DNA of 64,000 bases from positions 182,969,741-183,033,740 of the forward strand of contig CM041465.1 of NCBI GenBank assembly GCA_023213395.1, in the 5' to 3' direction. The notes under the pieces were generated by a model. It made no database searches, was not told the DNA's origin, and saw only the letters and a list, made by a program, of their open reading frames with translations. Shown piece after piece: positions 11,066 through 20,984 of this stretch. The DNA is from Cycas panzhihuaensis (taxonomy: Eukaryota > Cycadophyta). The translations under genes and the position numbers were made by a program. Numbering within the stretch: position 1 is the stretch's first letter; every line of letters starts with the position of its first letter.

Positions 11066-11642
11066 TGTGGAAAATGGGCATTAGGCCACATTAGTTCCCA
11101 AGATCATAAGTACAAGCATAATCGAAAATGCATGAAAGCATGAAAGCATGAAGAGCATAAAGATAAATAGGAGCAAGAGAAAATGATACCCAATATGTGG
11201 AGTTGGAATTGGTCCAACCTCCCAAGAAGAAACAAACTTGATTAGCAAACCGATAGCACAACAATATAGCTCCAACTCTCCTTATGAGACAATGAGGAGA
11301 GGTCTCATTATATAGAGTGAAATGAGAGACCTAAGGCCTTGGATGTTTGACAAGTGTCAAACATCCAAGATACATGACTTGGATCATGAGCAAAAGTGCT
11401 TGGATCCTCATTTAAGGCCTTGGATGTTTGACAAGTGTCAAACATCCAAGATACATCACTTGGATTACTCAAAAAGGTGCATGAGGGTCCATTGACCCTT
11501 TAGTGACAACGTTGTGTCACTAGAAAGAATGTGGGTGTGCACTTTATCACTTAAGTGATAAGTCACCCCTAAAGTATAAAGTGCATATATTACATGAAAA
11601 ATAAAAATACATTCACTTAACATTTAAACATAAGGTTTAACA
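11066..11642 (-). repeat. 5' LTR of copia C1
   Basis: Pairs with 4426-4999 from tgtggaaaatggg to ggtttaaca, with only about six substitutions and a few small indels. The same palindromes are at 11338-11369, 11419-11450, 11501-11522 and 11544-11561. Confidence 0.95.
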
Positions 11643-11647
11643 ATACT

Positions 11648-11974
11648 TCCCTCTGTTAGGATCTCTTTATGTTTTTCATCCACTTTTGGCTTCCCTTCAA
11701 TCTCCGGGCTAAACAAATCATCTCTGATTGGGGCTGGTGTCAATACCATGTGTTCGCCATGGGTTTCCTCTTCCTGAGGTGTCTGGGCTCCACTTGCCTC
11801 AGATCCTTCAACGAACTGTCCCTTAGTCTCGTTGTTCTGCAAACTCAACCTCCTCGCCCTTCTGAGTTTTGCTTCCCTTGATCATCTTAATGCCCTTTGT
11901 CTGCTGGTCTCCTTTTCCTTGGGTGAAGTATCCTTCTGGGGCTCTTCCGACCTTGAAGGCCTCTTAGGTGGCAT
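11648..11974 (-). pseudogene. GluGy copy 1 gag, N-terminal part
   Basis: Starts at the ATG 11972-11974 (MPPKRPSR-type start, as in copy 2) and runs in one frame with one early stop to the C1 insertion point. It is rich in Glu, Lys and Ser, with no known domain. The continuation is at 4420 and below. Confidence 0.75.
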
Positions 11975-12101
11975 TGGAAGGTCCCCTGGCTGCCGGTGGC
12001 TTAGTTACAGCCCGCCATCACGACGGCAGCCAGGGCCCTTTGCCCTTTACACATTCTTTTCCCTTGAAACCCCTAGGCCCTATCCCTCCTCAACGGACGT
12101 A
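11975..12101 (-). other. GluGy copy 1 leader
   Basis: Short untranslated leader between primer site and gag start; conserved in copy 2 (about 55129-55254). Confidence 0.7.
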
Positions 12102-12114
12102 GGCAACGGAACCA
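12102..12114 (-). other. Primer-binding site, tRNA-Glu type
   Basis: Plus-strand ggcaacggaacca, one base from the LTR, equals the 3' terminal bases plus CCA of plant tRNA-Glu as I know it. Copy 2 has one mismatch (55255-55267). Confidence 0.8.
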
Positions 12115-12189
12115 ATGTTGACTTCGCTGGGGGTGCCTTGTTACACTTACGAGATACCCCTTGCTACACTTGTCAAGGTTACAGTAGCT

Positions 12190-12210
12190 ATAGTCTAGTT
12201 CCGTGGATAC
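12190..12210 (+). repeat. tRNA-Glu D-arm-like block in GluGy LTR
   Basis: tatagtctagtt followed by ggatac resembles the D arm of plant tRNA-Glu (tagtctag ... ggatac). Equivalent blocks are at 50944-50963, 55331-55350 and, inverted, 44891-44910. Confidence 0.55.
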
Positions 12211-12514
12211 ATCAACATGGTCATTCACATACATTCCACATACATTCCATATATAATTCATGAATGGTACACAAAGATGCAATCAATATATACTCGAGAA
12301 ATCATCATCACAACACCAAGAATACACCAATTTCCACGTAACTCTTCCTTTTATTAAATCAACGGTATCATTTACCGTAGGTGGAATGCATTCCTGAGCA
12401 TTCCAGCAGCATACAATCTTTCTGTTACAATGCGTACCCAGATGGTACTTATCATACAGTGATGCTCCAAATGGCTGTCATGCATACTAGCTCCTGCACC
12501 TTTGCGTACCCGTG

Positions 12515-12652
12515 ATATCCGGCTCTCACCCTCGAGAGTATGTCATGGGATTGAATCACTCGGCTCTCACCCTTGAGCACATGACATAGGAATGAACAAC
12601 TCGGCTCTCACCCTTGAGCACATGACATAGGAATGAACAACTCGGCTCTCAC
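12515..12652 (+). repeat. tRNA-Glu anticodon-arm-like repeats and T-arm-like block
   Basis: ccggctctcaccctcgagag at 12519-12538, then gggattgaatcactcgg (12547-12563) resembling the T arm, then three further copies of the ctcggctctcac core at about 12561, 12602 and 12643. Confidence 0.6.
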
Positions 12653-13058
12653 ACTGGAATGGTCCTCAAAGCACCATTAAATATGTCCCTTTGATGCCTT
12701 TTGGATGAAAGGTTATGACCCAAAGTCATAACCATACCTTTTTGTCACCAAGGTACCCTTTCACTTTAATCATTAGTTATGCACTTTAACTAATGTCTCT
12801 TTAGGTCTCAGACGTCCATGCGTCTGCAGCGCCTTCCGGGCCTCCTTTGGTCCCGTCTTGTCGTGCGTACCATACATTCCACCATCTTATGCGTGTCGTA
12901 GTGCGTGCACTGTTCACCTTTGTCATATGTACCGTAATGCTAGTTTCTTCAACTGTTTGCCTTGTGTGCGCATCTCGGTCCGTACTTGCATTCCTTTGGT
13001 CAATACAAGCCTATATTCTGTCTTCCTCAAGGCCTATATGTCACAATATGTCCCAACA

Positions 13059-14347
13059 ATCATGCAAAAGAATAAAAATAAAAGATGAAGATGCCTTTTC
13101 CTCTTATTTCTCCGACTAAATCTTTATGCTTGGGTGAGTTGCTTTACAGCCATTAATACCATCAAGTCTTGGTGGGTGGTTCTGCCTTGCAGTGGTTGTA
13201 TTGGTGTTTGTAGTCATTACAGTCAAAATAACTGCACTACATCTTCCTGTCCAAGTTGTTAAAATATCCTTGCATTGATGTCTTTACACATTCCCCTTTT
13301 CATCCTAGTGTATTGACACTAGCAATTGGTACCCTGTGAATCTGATTTGACATAGTTTTATCCCTTAATGAGAATGTTCTAAGCAAAATTGTAAGTGCCT
13401 ACTAGCTACACCCTTGCTCTACATCGTTGTACAATTTGTACTTTAGGTTAAATGCATGCATTACATTTGTGTGGATAATTCGTTACTTTTGTCAAAGAAT
13501 GTTGGTTTGCGATCAAGGATTCAAATGCCTCTTGAATCACCTGAATCTGACCTCGTACGAGTAAATTATAGTCTTTTCCCTTGGGGCTCAAAAATTGAGC
13601 CTTTTCATTGTAATTCTTTATTTTCGTGATTTTTTATATAGATGTTTGGTCTTAGAGACACATTTTTAAAAGCGTGAAATGGGGTTCTTTTGTTTACATC
13701 TCATATTTTGCATTTTTGCAAATGTTCACATGTGTTTTTCCACTTGGTGGCTTCTCTGCAAGCTTGCGAAATGGTTGCTTTTGCTTGGCATTCTTTTATT
13801 TCGCAACTTCAGGATTTTGGCATTTTAATCCATACTCAGCAATCCATGTGCCAATTCGTGGAAAATTCGTCACTTGTGACATCATTTCGCAATTTTGCAA
13901 CTTAGTTGCTCTATGTTGCCACTCAATGGACCATTTATGAAATTGCAACAAACTTATTATTCGCGTCCTTTGTTTTCATGATTTTGCAAAGTTACAGCTA
14001 ATGGATCCCACTCAATAGCTCATTTGCAAAAGTGCGAAAGGTTATCCTTTTGTAACCTTTGTTTCATGACTTCAGAAGTGGGCCTGCAAGTGCCCATAGT
14101 GGTTTGTTTGTGAGTTTGTGAAAGACTCTTTACTTGCCTCTTGACTTCGTAGTTTACATCTTACACTTTCTAAGTCCACCTTTGGCAATCCACTTCAAAT
14201 TGTCATAACTTTCCTCATAGACATCTATTTTCAGCATTCCACCACTCATTAAAAAGCTGGAAATCTCCTCTTTTACATGGTGGATTCATCATTTGTAAAT
14301 TATGTGATGGATAATTGAATCTTGCACCCCAAAGAAGTCATAAAGGT
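13059..14347. other. Unique intergenic DNA
   Basis: No coding region, repeat pair or RNA gene seen on either strand. Words such as tttgcaaa and cgcaattttgcaa recur loosely between 13700 and 14050, but not as a tandem array. Confidence 0.5.
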
Positions 14348-14352
14348 CTTTG
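14348..14352. other. Target-site duplication of chromovirus D
   Basis: ctttg here and at 20647-20651 exactly flank the LTR pair. Confidence 0.95.
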
Positions 14353-14732
14353 TGTTAGGGATCCAACCCCTAACTTACCTTCTCTTATATTCTCTTATAT
14401 CTTCTACTTCTTCTCTCTCTTATATCTTTATTTCTTCTACTTTTTCCCTTTTCTTAATATCTCACATGCATAAGTAGAAGGTTGTGTAGTGGTCATTGAG
14501 TACTATATATATTCATGTAATATCCCACATGCATAAGGAGGAGGTTGAGTAGTAAGCATAGAGCCATATATATATTTATGTAATCCTTAGAGTATGGTGT
14601 CTTAAATATCATTGCTATTTGCATGTAATTGGAGGTTGCCCCCTCGAAGGGTATTGCAATACAAGTGCTCTTTTGGAGTTATTTGCTTATTATATTGGTA
14701 TGCAATTATCATTAAGGAGTGGTATCCTAACA
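14353..14732 (+). repeat. 5' LTR of chromovirus D
   Basis: From tgttagggatcc to ggtatcctaaca; pairs with 20265-20646 with only a few differences. It includes a pyrimidine-rich tract (cttctcttatatt repeats) at about 14385-14460. Confidence 0.95.
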
Positions 14733-14733
14733 G

Positions 14734-14746
14734 TGGTATCAGAGCC
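14734..14746 (+). other. Primer-binding site of D (tRNA-iMet)
   Basis: tggtatcagagcc, one base after the LTR: the standard plant retrotransposon primer site. Confidence 0.95.
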
Positions 14747-15879
14747 AAGACCCGGGTTCAAATCCCGTGGGGGCAACACCGCTTATGGGGGCAGTGGGGT
14801 GACGCGCCAAATGTCGCCAATGCGCAAAACGCCGTCGTAGCCGGAGCCTGTGGGGCGCATGAACGCCAGTGAAAGCGGGGCTAGCCCGTTTGACCCTTGG
14901 GGGAGGTAATGATCTACTGGTGGGGGGCCCTCTTCATTAACACCTCGAGGTTTTGGTGTAACGGTTCGTTACAAGTGGTATCAGAGCGGTCGATCCATTC
15001 CTTGTGGGAGAGTCAAGGTACTAAATAATCTATTTTTTTCCATCATTTTTTTCTCATTAGTACCTATTCTCATTTGATTTCCATTTAGTTACTTTGCTTT
15101 TTGGGGGTAAATAACAATGCAATCGGGCAAATACCCTAACACTGCCACAGGGCAGTTCTCTTTTGCATTTAGATAGAGACCCTGTGCCGGGAGTCTATAA
15201 ATATCACGAGGATCTGCCGTTTTGGGCTAAGCGCATTGTGGTTTTTCCGTCCCTTGCGTGAAGGACTGGAGATCACACTCCTGAATCAAGTCTTAGATAG
15301 AACTCGGCTACGGAATTGTGCCTCCACGTACCTGCGGGTATATAGGAGGACCCCCTAGATAGGCCTTCCTAGTATAGGTAACCATAGGAAACCTATTGAC
15401 CGTCTACAATTTGTAGTGCACCGGTAAGCGGTTAGCCCCGGGAAGTTACTCTCCACGTACCCTAGAGACGGGGTAGTACAACTACAGAGTAGAGTGTTTG
15501 TCTCTGTATGTTGATACTATTTATGTATGGGATCAGTATATCGGAGGGCCTACAAACCAGACAAACCCATACCTAGTGTACCTGGTCAGTCTATTAGTGG
15601 GTTGTGCGCACTTAGTCGGTCAGTGAGTCTGTCATCATCTATTTGTTAAATCGAGTGTGTCTAGCCAGTTTGTCATCAGCTCATGCACACATAGTCTGTC
15701 AGCCAACCAGTGCCTAAGAAAAGCAAAAAAGCAAAAAAGCAAAAAGCAAAAAAAGCAAAAAGCAAAAAAATCCATATTGCCTCATTGTAAAATATTGGGG
15801 ATAACAGTCTATAGACACCCCGTCAAATCCTTTTCAGTCACATTTACCAACCAGGATTCAACTTAGGTCTTGTGGACTA
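14747..15879 (+). other. Leader of D, with second primer-site-like sequence and GC-rich segment
   Basis: No gene. Just after the primer site lies gggttcaaatccc (about 14756-14768), which fits the Pol III box B / tRNA T-loop pattern. A GC-rich stretch (14770-14940) follows. A second copy of the primer-site word, tggtatcagagcg, is at 14976-14988. An A-rich (AAAAAGC)n run lies at 15720-15770. Confidence 0.8.
15720..15770 (+). repeat. Low-complexity (AAAAAGC)n
   Basis: Seven or so units of aaaaagc with variable A number, inside the leader of D. Confidence 0.9.
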
Positions 15880-16668
15880 ATGGCCCCTAAGATGAATCCA
15901 AGTTGGACTCAAGATCTCAATGATGTTGTTTCACAACTTCGAGAAGATATATTACAAATCCAAAATGACTTCAATGAAAAATTTGAAGCAGTAATGCTAG
16001 AGCTCACATCCATGAAACCTCTTAAGGAAGAAAAGAGTGACCTTGATGATACTACTCACATAGGTGGGGGTCACTTCGCTAAAGAAGATGAAGGTAATGA
16101 TGGTAGGCGCTTTCGTCTGAACTTCCTTCCCAAGGTAGAAATCAAGAAGTTCAATGGCACAGATGTACGTACCCGGATCACCCAAATGGAACAATACTTT
16201 TCTCTTCATCAAGTTCCAGCAGATAAGAAGATCCCTCTTGCTTCTCTACACATGGAAACTAAACCCTACCAATGGTACCAATGGGTTATGAAAACAATTG
16301 GTGGGGTTAGTTATCAATGGGAGGGTTTTGTCAAGGATCTTATAGCTCAATATGACAGTACTTGGGATCATGACCACTTTAACCAGTTAGCTAAAGTTAG
16401 ACAGGAGGGGATTGTCTCACTATACAATGTATACCAACGTCTCTCCATAAGGGTTGATGGTCTTTGTCAGGATAAATTACTTGAGTTGTACATTGGTGGG
16501 TTACGAGATGACATCAAACATGAGTTGCGACTCTTAAAACCTGATAACATCTCTACAGCTATTAATTTTGCTCGACATATTGAAGCAAAAAATAAGGCAT
16601 CCCGACCCCCCAACGAACATTTCCAGAAAAGCGACCACAATTTCAGGTTCCTGGTGTACAACGAATGA
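15880..16668 (+). CDS. Gag of chromovirus D, N-terminal and core part
   Basis: A 262-residue open frame. After an N-terminal coiled-coil-like part (residues about 10-50), the gag core starts with VEIKKFNGTD, followed by a MEQYF box and a conserved YQWYQW box, as in retrotransposon Gag capsid domains. The start ATG at 15880 follows the A-rich run and is the first in frame. The frame leaves the homologous reading near 16604-16613, a run of six C, and ends with 15 or so unrelated residues; the zinc-knuckle part continues in the next frame at 16665. It would assemble the particle. Confidence 0.85.
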   Translation: MAPKMNPSWTQDLNDVVSQLREDILQIQNDFNEKFEAVMLELTSMKPLKEEKSDLDDTTHIGGGHFAKEDEGNDGRRFRLNFLPKVEIKKFNGTDVRTRITQMEQYFSLHQVPADKKIPLASLHMETKPYQWYQWVMKTIGGVSYQWEGFVKDLIAQYDSTWDHDHFNQLAKVRQEGIVSLYNVYQRLSIRVDGLCQDKLLELYIGGLRDDIKHELRLLKPDNISTAINFARHIEAKNKASRPPNEHFQKSDHNFRFLVYNE

Positions 16669-17669
16669 CTTCCCAAGAGATGGATGAGAAACGATTGAAA
16701 GGGTTATGTTTTCGTTGTAACCAAAAGTGGAATAAAGACCATAAGTGTCATGAACGATGCTTATTCATAATTGAGGATGTTCAAGATGAGGAACCAGTAG
16801 AAGAAGTCTCATTAGAGCCAGAAAATAATGATTGTGACCCACCTGAGGAGGAAGAAGAAGATACTGCTATTATACCTGTGCATGCCCTAGCTAGAATTGC
16901 AGCCCCTCAGACACTCAAACTTATTGGGTACATTAAGAAAAGGAAGGTGGTTGTCCTCATAGATTCTGGGAGCACCCACAATTTCATTAATCGGAAACTT
17001 GCTGAAGAACTCAACTGTTTTCCATATCCTATCAAAAATTTTCAGGATATGGTGGCTAATGGAGGGACACTCGCTTGTGGGGGCAAATGTCACAATATCA
17101 AGTTGCAAATGGGTGACTATCACCTCTCCACTTCTATGTATGCCATTCTCGTTGGAGGAGTTGATGTTGTATTAGGGGTACAATGGCTCAAACCACTAGG
17201 GATCATTCAACTAAATATGCAAGAGCTCTTCATTCGATTTACTTCTGAAGGAATTGACTATCAATTGAATGAGATCATTCCTCCGCCGACCCAAATCATC
17301 AACTCACACGGTATGGAGAGGCTTATTAAAAAGGGTGGTATAGGAATCATTGCCAAATGTTATGCTCTTGAAGGTCAAGAACTTCCAATAGAAGGGGACA
17401 TTCTCCAAGATGATGGTATACCAAATGACTTAAAATTGGTACTTCATCGCCATAACCAGGTCTTTCAGGATATTCCTCAAGGTCTTCCCCCAGTACGTGA
17501 CCAAGATCATAGGATTGACCTGGTAGCTGGAAGTAATCCTCCTTGTATTCGACCATACCGGATCCCTACCAAAGAAAAGAATGAAATTGAACGACTAGTT
17601 CAAGAACTCCTTAATGCTGGTATTATTAGGGAAAGTAAAAGCACTTTTCTGCCCTGGTGGTTTCAGTAA
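16665..17669 (+). CDS. Zinc knuckle, protease and RT start of chromovirus D
   Basis: A 334-residue frame, 3 bp overlapping the previous one in a different register. A zinc knuckle CFRCNQKWNKDHKC (Cys15, Cys18, His26, Cys28) is followed by an acidic linker and a retropepsin domain with LIDSGSTHNF (Asp100). The last 60 residues are the start of RT (IRPYRIP, ELLNAGIIRESKS). The frame then shifts at about 17650; RT continues in the frame opening at 17657. The homologous reading begins upstream of the ATG at 16665, so this ATG is probably not a real start. Confidence 0.85.
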   Translation: MTSQEMDEKRLKGLCFRCNQKWNKDHKCHERCLFIIEDVQDEEPVEEVSLEPENNDCDPPEEEEEDTAIIPVHALARIAAPQTLKLIGYIKKRKVVVLIDSGSTHNFINRKLAEELNCFPYPIKNFQDMVANGGTLACGGKCHNIKLQMGDYHLSTSMYAILVGGVDVVLGVQWLKPLGIIQLNMQELFIRFTSEGIDYQLNEIIPPPTQIINSHGMERLIKKGGIGIIAKCYALEGQELPIEGDILQDDGIPNDLKLVLHRHNQVFQDIPQGLPPVRDQDHRIDLVAGSNPPCIRPYRIPTKEKNEIERLVQELLNAGIIRESKSTFLPWWFQ

Positions 17670-19135
17670 GAAAAAAGGATGGCTCATTTCGCATGTGTCT
17701 AGACTACTGCGTGCTCAATAAGATAACCGTCAAGGATAAATTTCCTATACCAGTCATTGATGAACTCTTGGATGAACTCCATGGAGCAATGTTCTTCACA
17801 TCATTGGACTTGCGGTCAGGATACCATCAAATCAGGATCAAAGCAGAAGATGTTTATAAAACTGCATTTCGTACACATGAAGGTCACTATGAATTTTTAG
17901 TCATGCCATTTGGCTTGACTAATGCCCCATCCACCTTTCAAGGACTCATGAATAAACTCTTTCGACCTTACTTAAGGAAGTTCATGTTAGTCTTTTTTTA
18001 TGACATTTTGATCTTCAGTCGCACGCGGGAAGACCATCTTCAGCATGTTGATAAGGCATTACAGGTGCTTGCAGACAACCAACTTTATGCAAAAAAATCA
18101 AAATGTCAATTTGGGCAAACAGAAATAAAATATTTGGGCCATATGATCTCTCAAGGAGTCCAGGTGAATCCTAAAAAAATAGCAGTTTTCACAAGCTGGC
18201 CTAAACCTAAAAACATCAAGGGCCTTTGTGGATTCTTAGGAATCACAGGATATTATCGAAAGTTTGTTCAAGGCTATGCAAGGATTGCTTCCCCTTTAAT
18301 AAACTTGTTAAAAAAGGATTCCTTTCATTGGAATGATAAGGCCTCTGAAGCATTTGAACACCTAAAGCTGGCTTTAACTACCACACCAGTCCTTGCAACA
18401 CCAGACTTTACAAAAACCTTCACCATTGAATGTGATGCATCGGGGCAAAGCATTGGAGCAGTCTTAATGCAAGAAGGGAAACCTTTGGCCTTTGAAAGTC
18501 GTCAACTTACACTCAAGGAAAAAGTCAAACCCACCTATGAGAAGGAGATGTTAGCAATTCTTCATGTAGTTAGGAAATGGCGACAATATTTATTGGCAAC
18601 ACATTTCCAAATTAAAACAGACCATGATAGCTTAAAATATTTCCTATCTCAAAGGACAGCATCTGAGGAACAACAAAAATGGGTCACCAAAATGCAAGCT
18701 TTTGACTTTGAAATCATATATAAAAAAGGCAAGGATAATATAGCTGCTGATGCTTTATCTCGTAAGGAAGAAGGCTCTACACTATATTCTATCACGACAT
18801 TCAATCCCTCTTGGATAGCAGTCGCCAAGAAAGAATGGGATGAGGACTCCTTTACAAAGCAAATCATTCAAGACCTTCAAGCTGGAGTAGGGCATTCAAC
18901 TCATTATACGTGGTCTTCAAATATTCTCTGGTATAAGAATCGAATATATATATGCCCTCACTCTAGCCTTAAGGAGCAAATTTTACATGATGCACATGCC
19001 TCTCCAACAGCAGGTCACTCGGGGTTCCTACGAACATACCACCACTTAAAACAGTCTTTCTTTTGGAAAGGACAAAAAGAAGATGTAAAGAGATATGTTT
19101 CTTCATGTGAAATTTGTCAACGACATAAGATGTAA
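17657..19135 (+). CDS. Reverse transcriptase, RNase H and integrase zinc domain of chromovirus D
   Basis: A 492-residue frame. RT motifs: LDLRSGYHQI (Asp51), [14 protein letters not shown] (82-95), then the catalytic box, which reads FFYDILIF: Tyr115 stands where the first Asp of the usual DD pair should be, so the polymerase is predicted inactive. RNase H: ECDASG (Asp260), YEKEML (Glu297), KTDHDSL (Asp322), ADALSR (Asp365). An HHCC integrase zinc domain ends the frame (His447, His454, Cys484, Cys487). A stop follows at 19133-19135. The ATG is internal to pol; the true reading enters from the upstream frame. Confidence 0.92.
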   Translation: MVSVRKKDGSFRMCLDYCVLNKITVKDKFPIPVIDELLDELHGAMFFTSLDLRSGYHQIRIKAEDVYKTAFRTHEGHYEFLVMPFGLTNAPSTFQGLMNKLFRPYLRKFMLVFFYDILIFSRTREDHLQHVDKALQVLADNQLYAKKSKCQFGQTEIKYLGHMISQGVQVNPKKIAVFTSWPKPKNIKGLCGFLGITGYYRKFVQGYARIASPLINLLKKDSFHWNDKASEAFEHLKLALTTTPVLATPDFTKTFTIECDASGQSIGAVLMQEGKPLAFESRQLTLKEKVKPTYEKEMLAILHVVRKWRQYLLATHFQIKTDHDSLKYFLSQRTASEEQQKWVTKMQAFDFEIIYKKGKDNIAADALSRKEEGSTLYSITTFNPSWIAVAKKEWDEDSFTKQIIQDLQAGVGHSTHYTWSSNILWYKNRIYICPHSSLKEQILHDAHASPTAGHSGFLRTYHHLKQSFFWKGQKEDVKRYVSSCEICQRHKM

Positions 19136-19149
19136 AGCAGTCAAGTCTC

Positions 19150-19560
19150 CGAGTTGCGCAACCCCTTCCCATACCAAATCAACGATGGGAAGAAATTTCT
19201 ATGGACTTCATCATGGGTCTGCCCAAGTCAGAAGGAAAAGATGCTATATTGGTGGTTGTTGATAGGCTAACTAAATATGCTCATTTTTGTGGTATTCAGG
19301 CCACATATAAGGCAAAGCAAATTGCTGAGGTCTTTTTAAAGGATATACACAGTTTGCATGGCATGCCCAAATGCATAATCAGTGATCGAGATCCCAAGTT
19401 TACCCAAAGAACTCGGATGTAACTCTTCCATCTACTTGGTACTAAACTGACAATGAGCTCAGCCTACCATCCACAAACAGATGGACAAACTGAGGTGGTT
19501 AATAAGTGCCTTGAAGGATACCTTCAGTGTTATGCTTCAGATAAGTAGGGACAGTGGCAT
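19150..19560 (+). pseudogene. Integrase core of D, interrupted
   Basis: In the frame opening at 19201: SMDFIMGLP (first catalytic Asp) and IISDRDPKFT (second). After a stop at 19420-19422, the third motif ([11 protein letters not shown], with the Glu) remains readable at about 19470-19505. At least one frameshift lies between the zinc domain and the core, near 19140. Confidence 0.85.
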
Positions 19561-20237
19561 CATTGGCTTCCTTTAGCAGAATGGGTGGTATAATACAACC
19601 TATTATGCATCAGCAGGAATGACTCCATTCCAAGCATTATATGGCTATGAACCACCCACACTTAAAAACTATGCCATAATCAGTTCTAAGGTTCAAGCAG
19701 TTGAAGACCACATCCAACAAACAACACAGATTCTTAAGCCACTCAAGGAAAATTTGAACCTTGCACAAAATCAGATGAAACAATAGGCAGGTAAAGGGCG
19801 AAGTGAACGAGCATTTCAACAAGGTGATTGGGTATACTTACGGTTGCAACCGTATAAGCAGGCATCTCTCAAACGGAATGGGCAACATAAGTTACAACCT
19901 CGATTTTATGGGCCTTAACAAAATTCTCAAGAAGATTGGTGAAGTTGCATATGCCTTCGACTTACCACCACTATCAAGGACCCATAATGTCTTTCATGTT
20001 TTATGTCTTAAGAAGGTAATTGGGCAACAAGTACAAGTTCAAACATAATTACCTATCTTAAATGAGGAGGGGCAACTTGAACTCATTCCAGAATGTATCA
20101 TCGACCAAAGAATTCGACATCTACGATCCAAACAAATCATTGAGTATCTCATCAAATGGAAACAACTTCCACGAGAAGATGCAACCTGGGAGAATGAACA
20201 ATTTGTCCTAGAGCACCCTAAGATCACCAAGCTTTGA
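19561..20237 (+). pseudogene. Integrase C-terminal domain and chromodomain of D
   Basis: Stops interrupt 19561-19800. From about 19890 a GPY/F-like module is readable (KILKKIGEVAYAFDLP, NVFHV). From about 20085 to 20200 comes a chromodomain with IDQRIRHLRSKQIIEYLIKW and ATWENE, one stop separating it from the domain before. The chromodomain assigns D to the chromoviruses, whose integrases can be guided by histone marks. The frame ends at 20235-20237, just before the polypurine tract. Confidence 0.88.
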
Positions 20238-20251
20238 GGGCAAAGCTTTTT

Positions 20252-20262
20252 TAAGGGGGGAC
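20252..20262 (+). other. Polypurine tract of D
   Basis: taaggggggac immediately before the 3' LTR. Confidence 0.85.
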
Positions 20263-20264
20263 TT

Positions 20265-20646
20265 TGTTAAGGATCCAACCCCTAACTTACCTTCTCTTAT
20301 ATTCTCTTATATCTTCTACTTCTTCTCTCTCTTATATTTTTATTTCTTCTACTTCTTCCCTTTTCTTAATATCCCACATGCATAAGTAGAAGGTTGTGTA
20401 GTGGTCATTGAGTACTATATATATTCATGTAATATCCCGCATGCATAAGGAGGAGGTTGAGTAGTAAGCATAGAGCCATATATATATTTATGTAATCCTT
20501 AAGAGTAGGGTATCTTAAATATCATTATTATTTGCATGTAATTGGGAGGTTGCCCCTTCGAAGGGTATTGCAATACAAGTGCTCTTTTGGAGTTATTTGC
20601 TTATTATATTTGTGTGCAATTATCATTAAGGAGTGGTATCCTAACA
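20265..20646 (+). repeat. 3' LTR of chromovirus D
   Basis: tgttaaggatcc to ggtatcctaaca; followed by target duplication ctttg. Confidence 0.95.
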
Positions 20647-20651
20647 CTTTG

Positions 20652-20984
20652 AATCTAACATCTACCCTTACATTTATTTTCCCCTCTATTCTTCCCACAT
20701 TCATATCATGTGCTCCCTTATTTGTACTACCCATCTAAGTAATATGGTCGCTTTTGTATTATGCGAGCAACAAACAAAGAGGGATTTTTACATTGAATGA
20801 AGTGTTGAAAGAAAATAGACAAATAACTGTCCAGACAAACTACAACCTTTATACAAAACTACTTGCTAAGATAAAAGACCAAAATGATGCATCCCCACAT
20901 CTGGTGAAGCATAAATTGTGCATTCACCTCACATTGGATGAAATGAATTAGAATGGAAAGAAATACTTTACATGTTTGTTGAAG
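20652..20984. other. Unique DNA
   Basis: No gene or repeat recognised. Confidence 0.4.

Larger units (their letters stand above)
4426..11642 (-). mobile_element. Ty1/copia LTR retrotransposon C1
   Basis: A 7217-bp minus-strand element with TG/CA-ended LTRs of 574 and 577 bp and an exact 5-bp target duplication (atact), inserted in the gag of GluGy copy 1. Its gene order from 9123 leftwards is gag, protease, integrase, reverse transcriptase, RNase H, which is the copia order. The leader between primer site and gag is almost 2 kb and full of tandem repeats. The LTRs differ at only about half a dozen bases plus small indels, while the coding region has many frameshifts. Confidence 0.95.
1..13058 (-). 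mobile_element. GluGy copy 1, non-autonomous Ty3/gypsy LTR retrotransposon, truncated by window start
   Basis: A minus-strand element whose 3' LTR is cut by the window start (about 200 bp missing) and whose 5' LTR ends at 13058. Between them lie a gag, a retropepsin-like protease and an integrase C-terminal tail, with no reverse transcriptase, RNase H or integrase core. It matches copy 2 at 50882-56119 over the whole internal region. The primer site (12102-12114) matches the 3' end of plant tRNA-Glu rather than the common tRNA-iMet. A Ty1/copia element (4426-11642) is inserted in its gag. The reading frames carry several stops and shifts, so this copy is dead. The target-site duplication cannot be checked because the left flank is outside the window. 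Confidence 0.9.
12116..13058 (-). repeat. 5' LTR of GluGy copy 1
   Basis: Runs from tgttgacttcgc to tgtcccaaca, 943 bp. It aligns with 1-740 and with the copy 2 LTRs. It holds a D-arm-like block (12190-12210) and anticodon-arm-like repeats (12515-12652). The sequence then changes to unrelated flank (atcatgcaaaag). Confidence 0.92.
14353..20646 (+). mobile_element. Ty3/gypsy chromovirus D
   Basis: A 6294-bp plus-strand element with 380- and 382-bp LTRs, exact target duplication ctttg, tRNA-iMet primer site and polypurine tract. Order: gag, zinc knuckle and protease, RT, RNase H, integrase, C-terminal chromodomain. This is the best preserved pol in the window, yet it has two frame changes, a substituted RT catalytic Asp and several stops in integrase. 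Confidence 0.96.

Noticed and set aside
14750-14790. A tRNA gene in the D leader
   Set aside because: Only a T-arm/box B-like motif is seen; no D arm, anticodon arm or box A at the right spacing.
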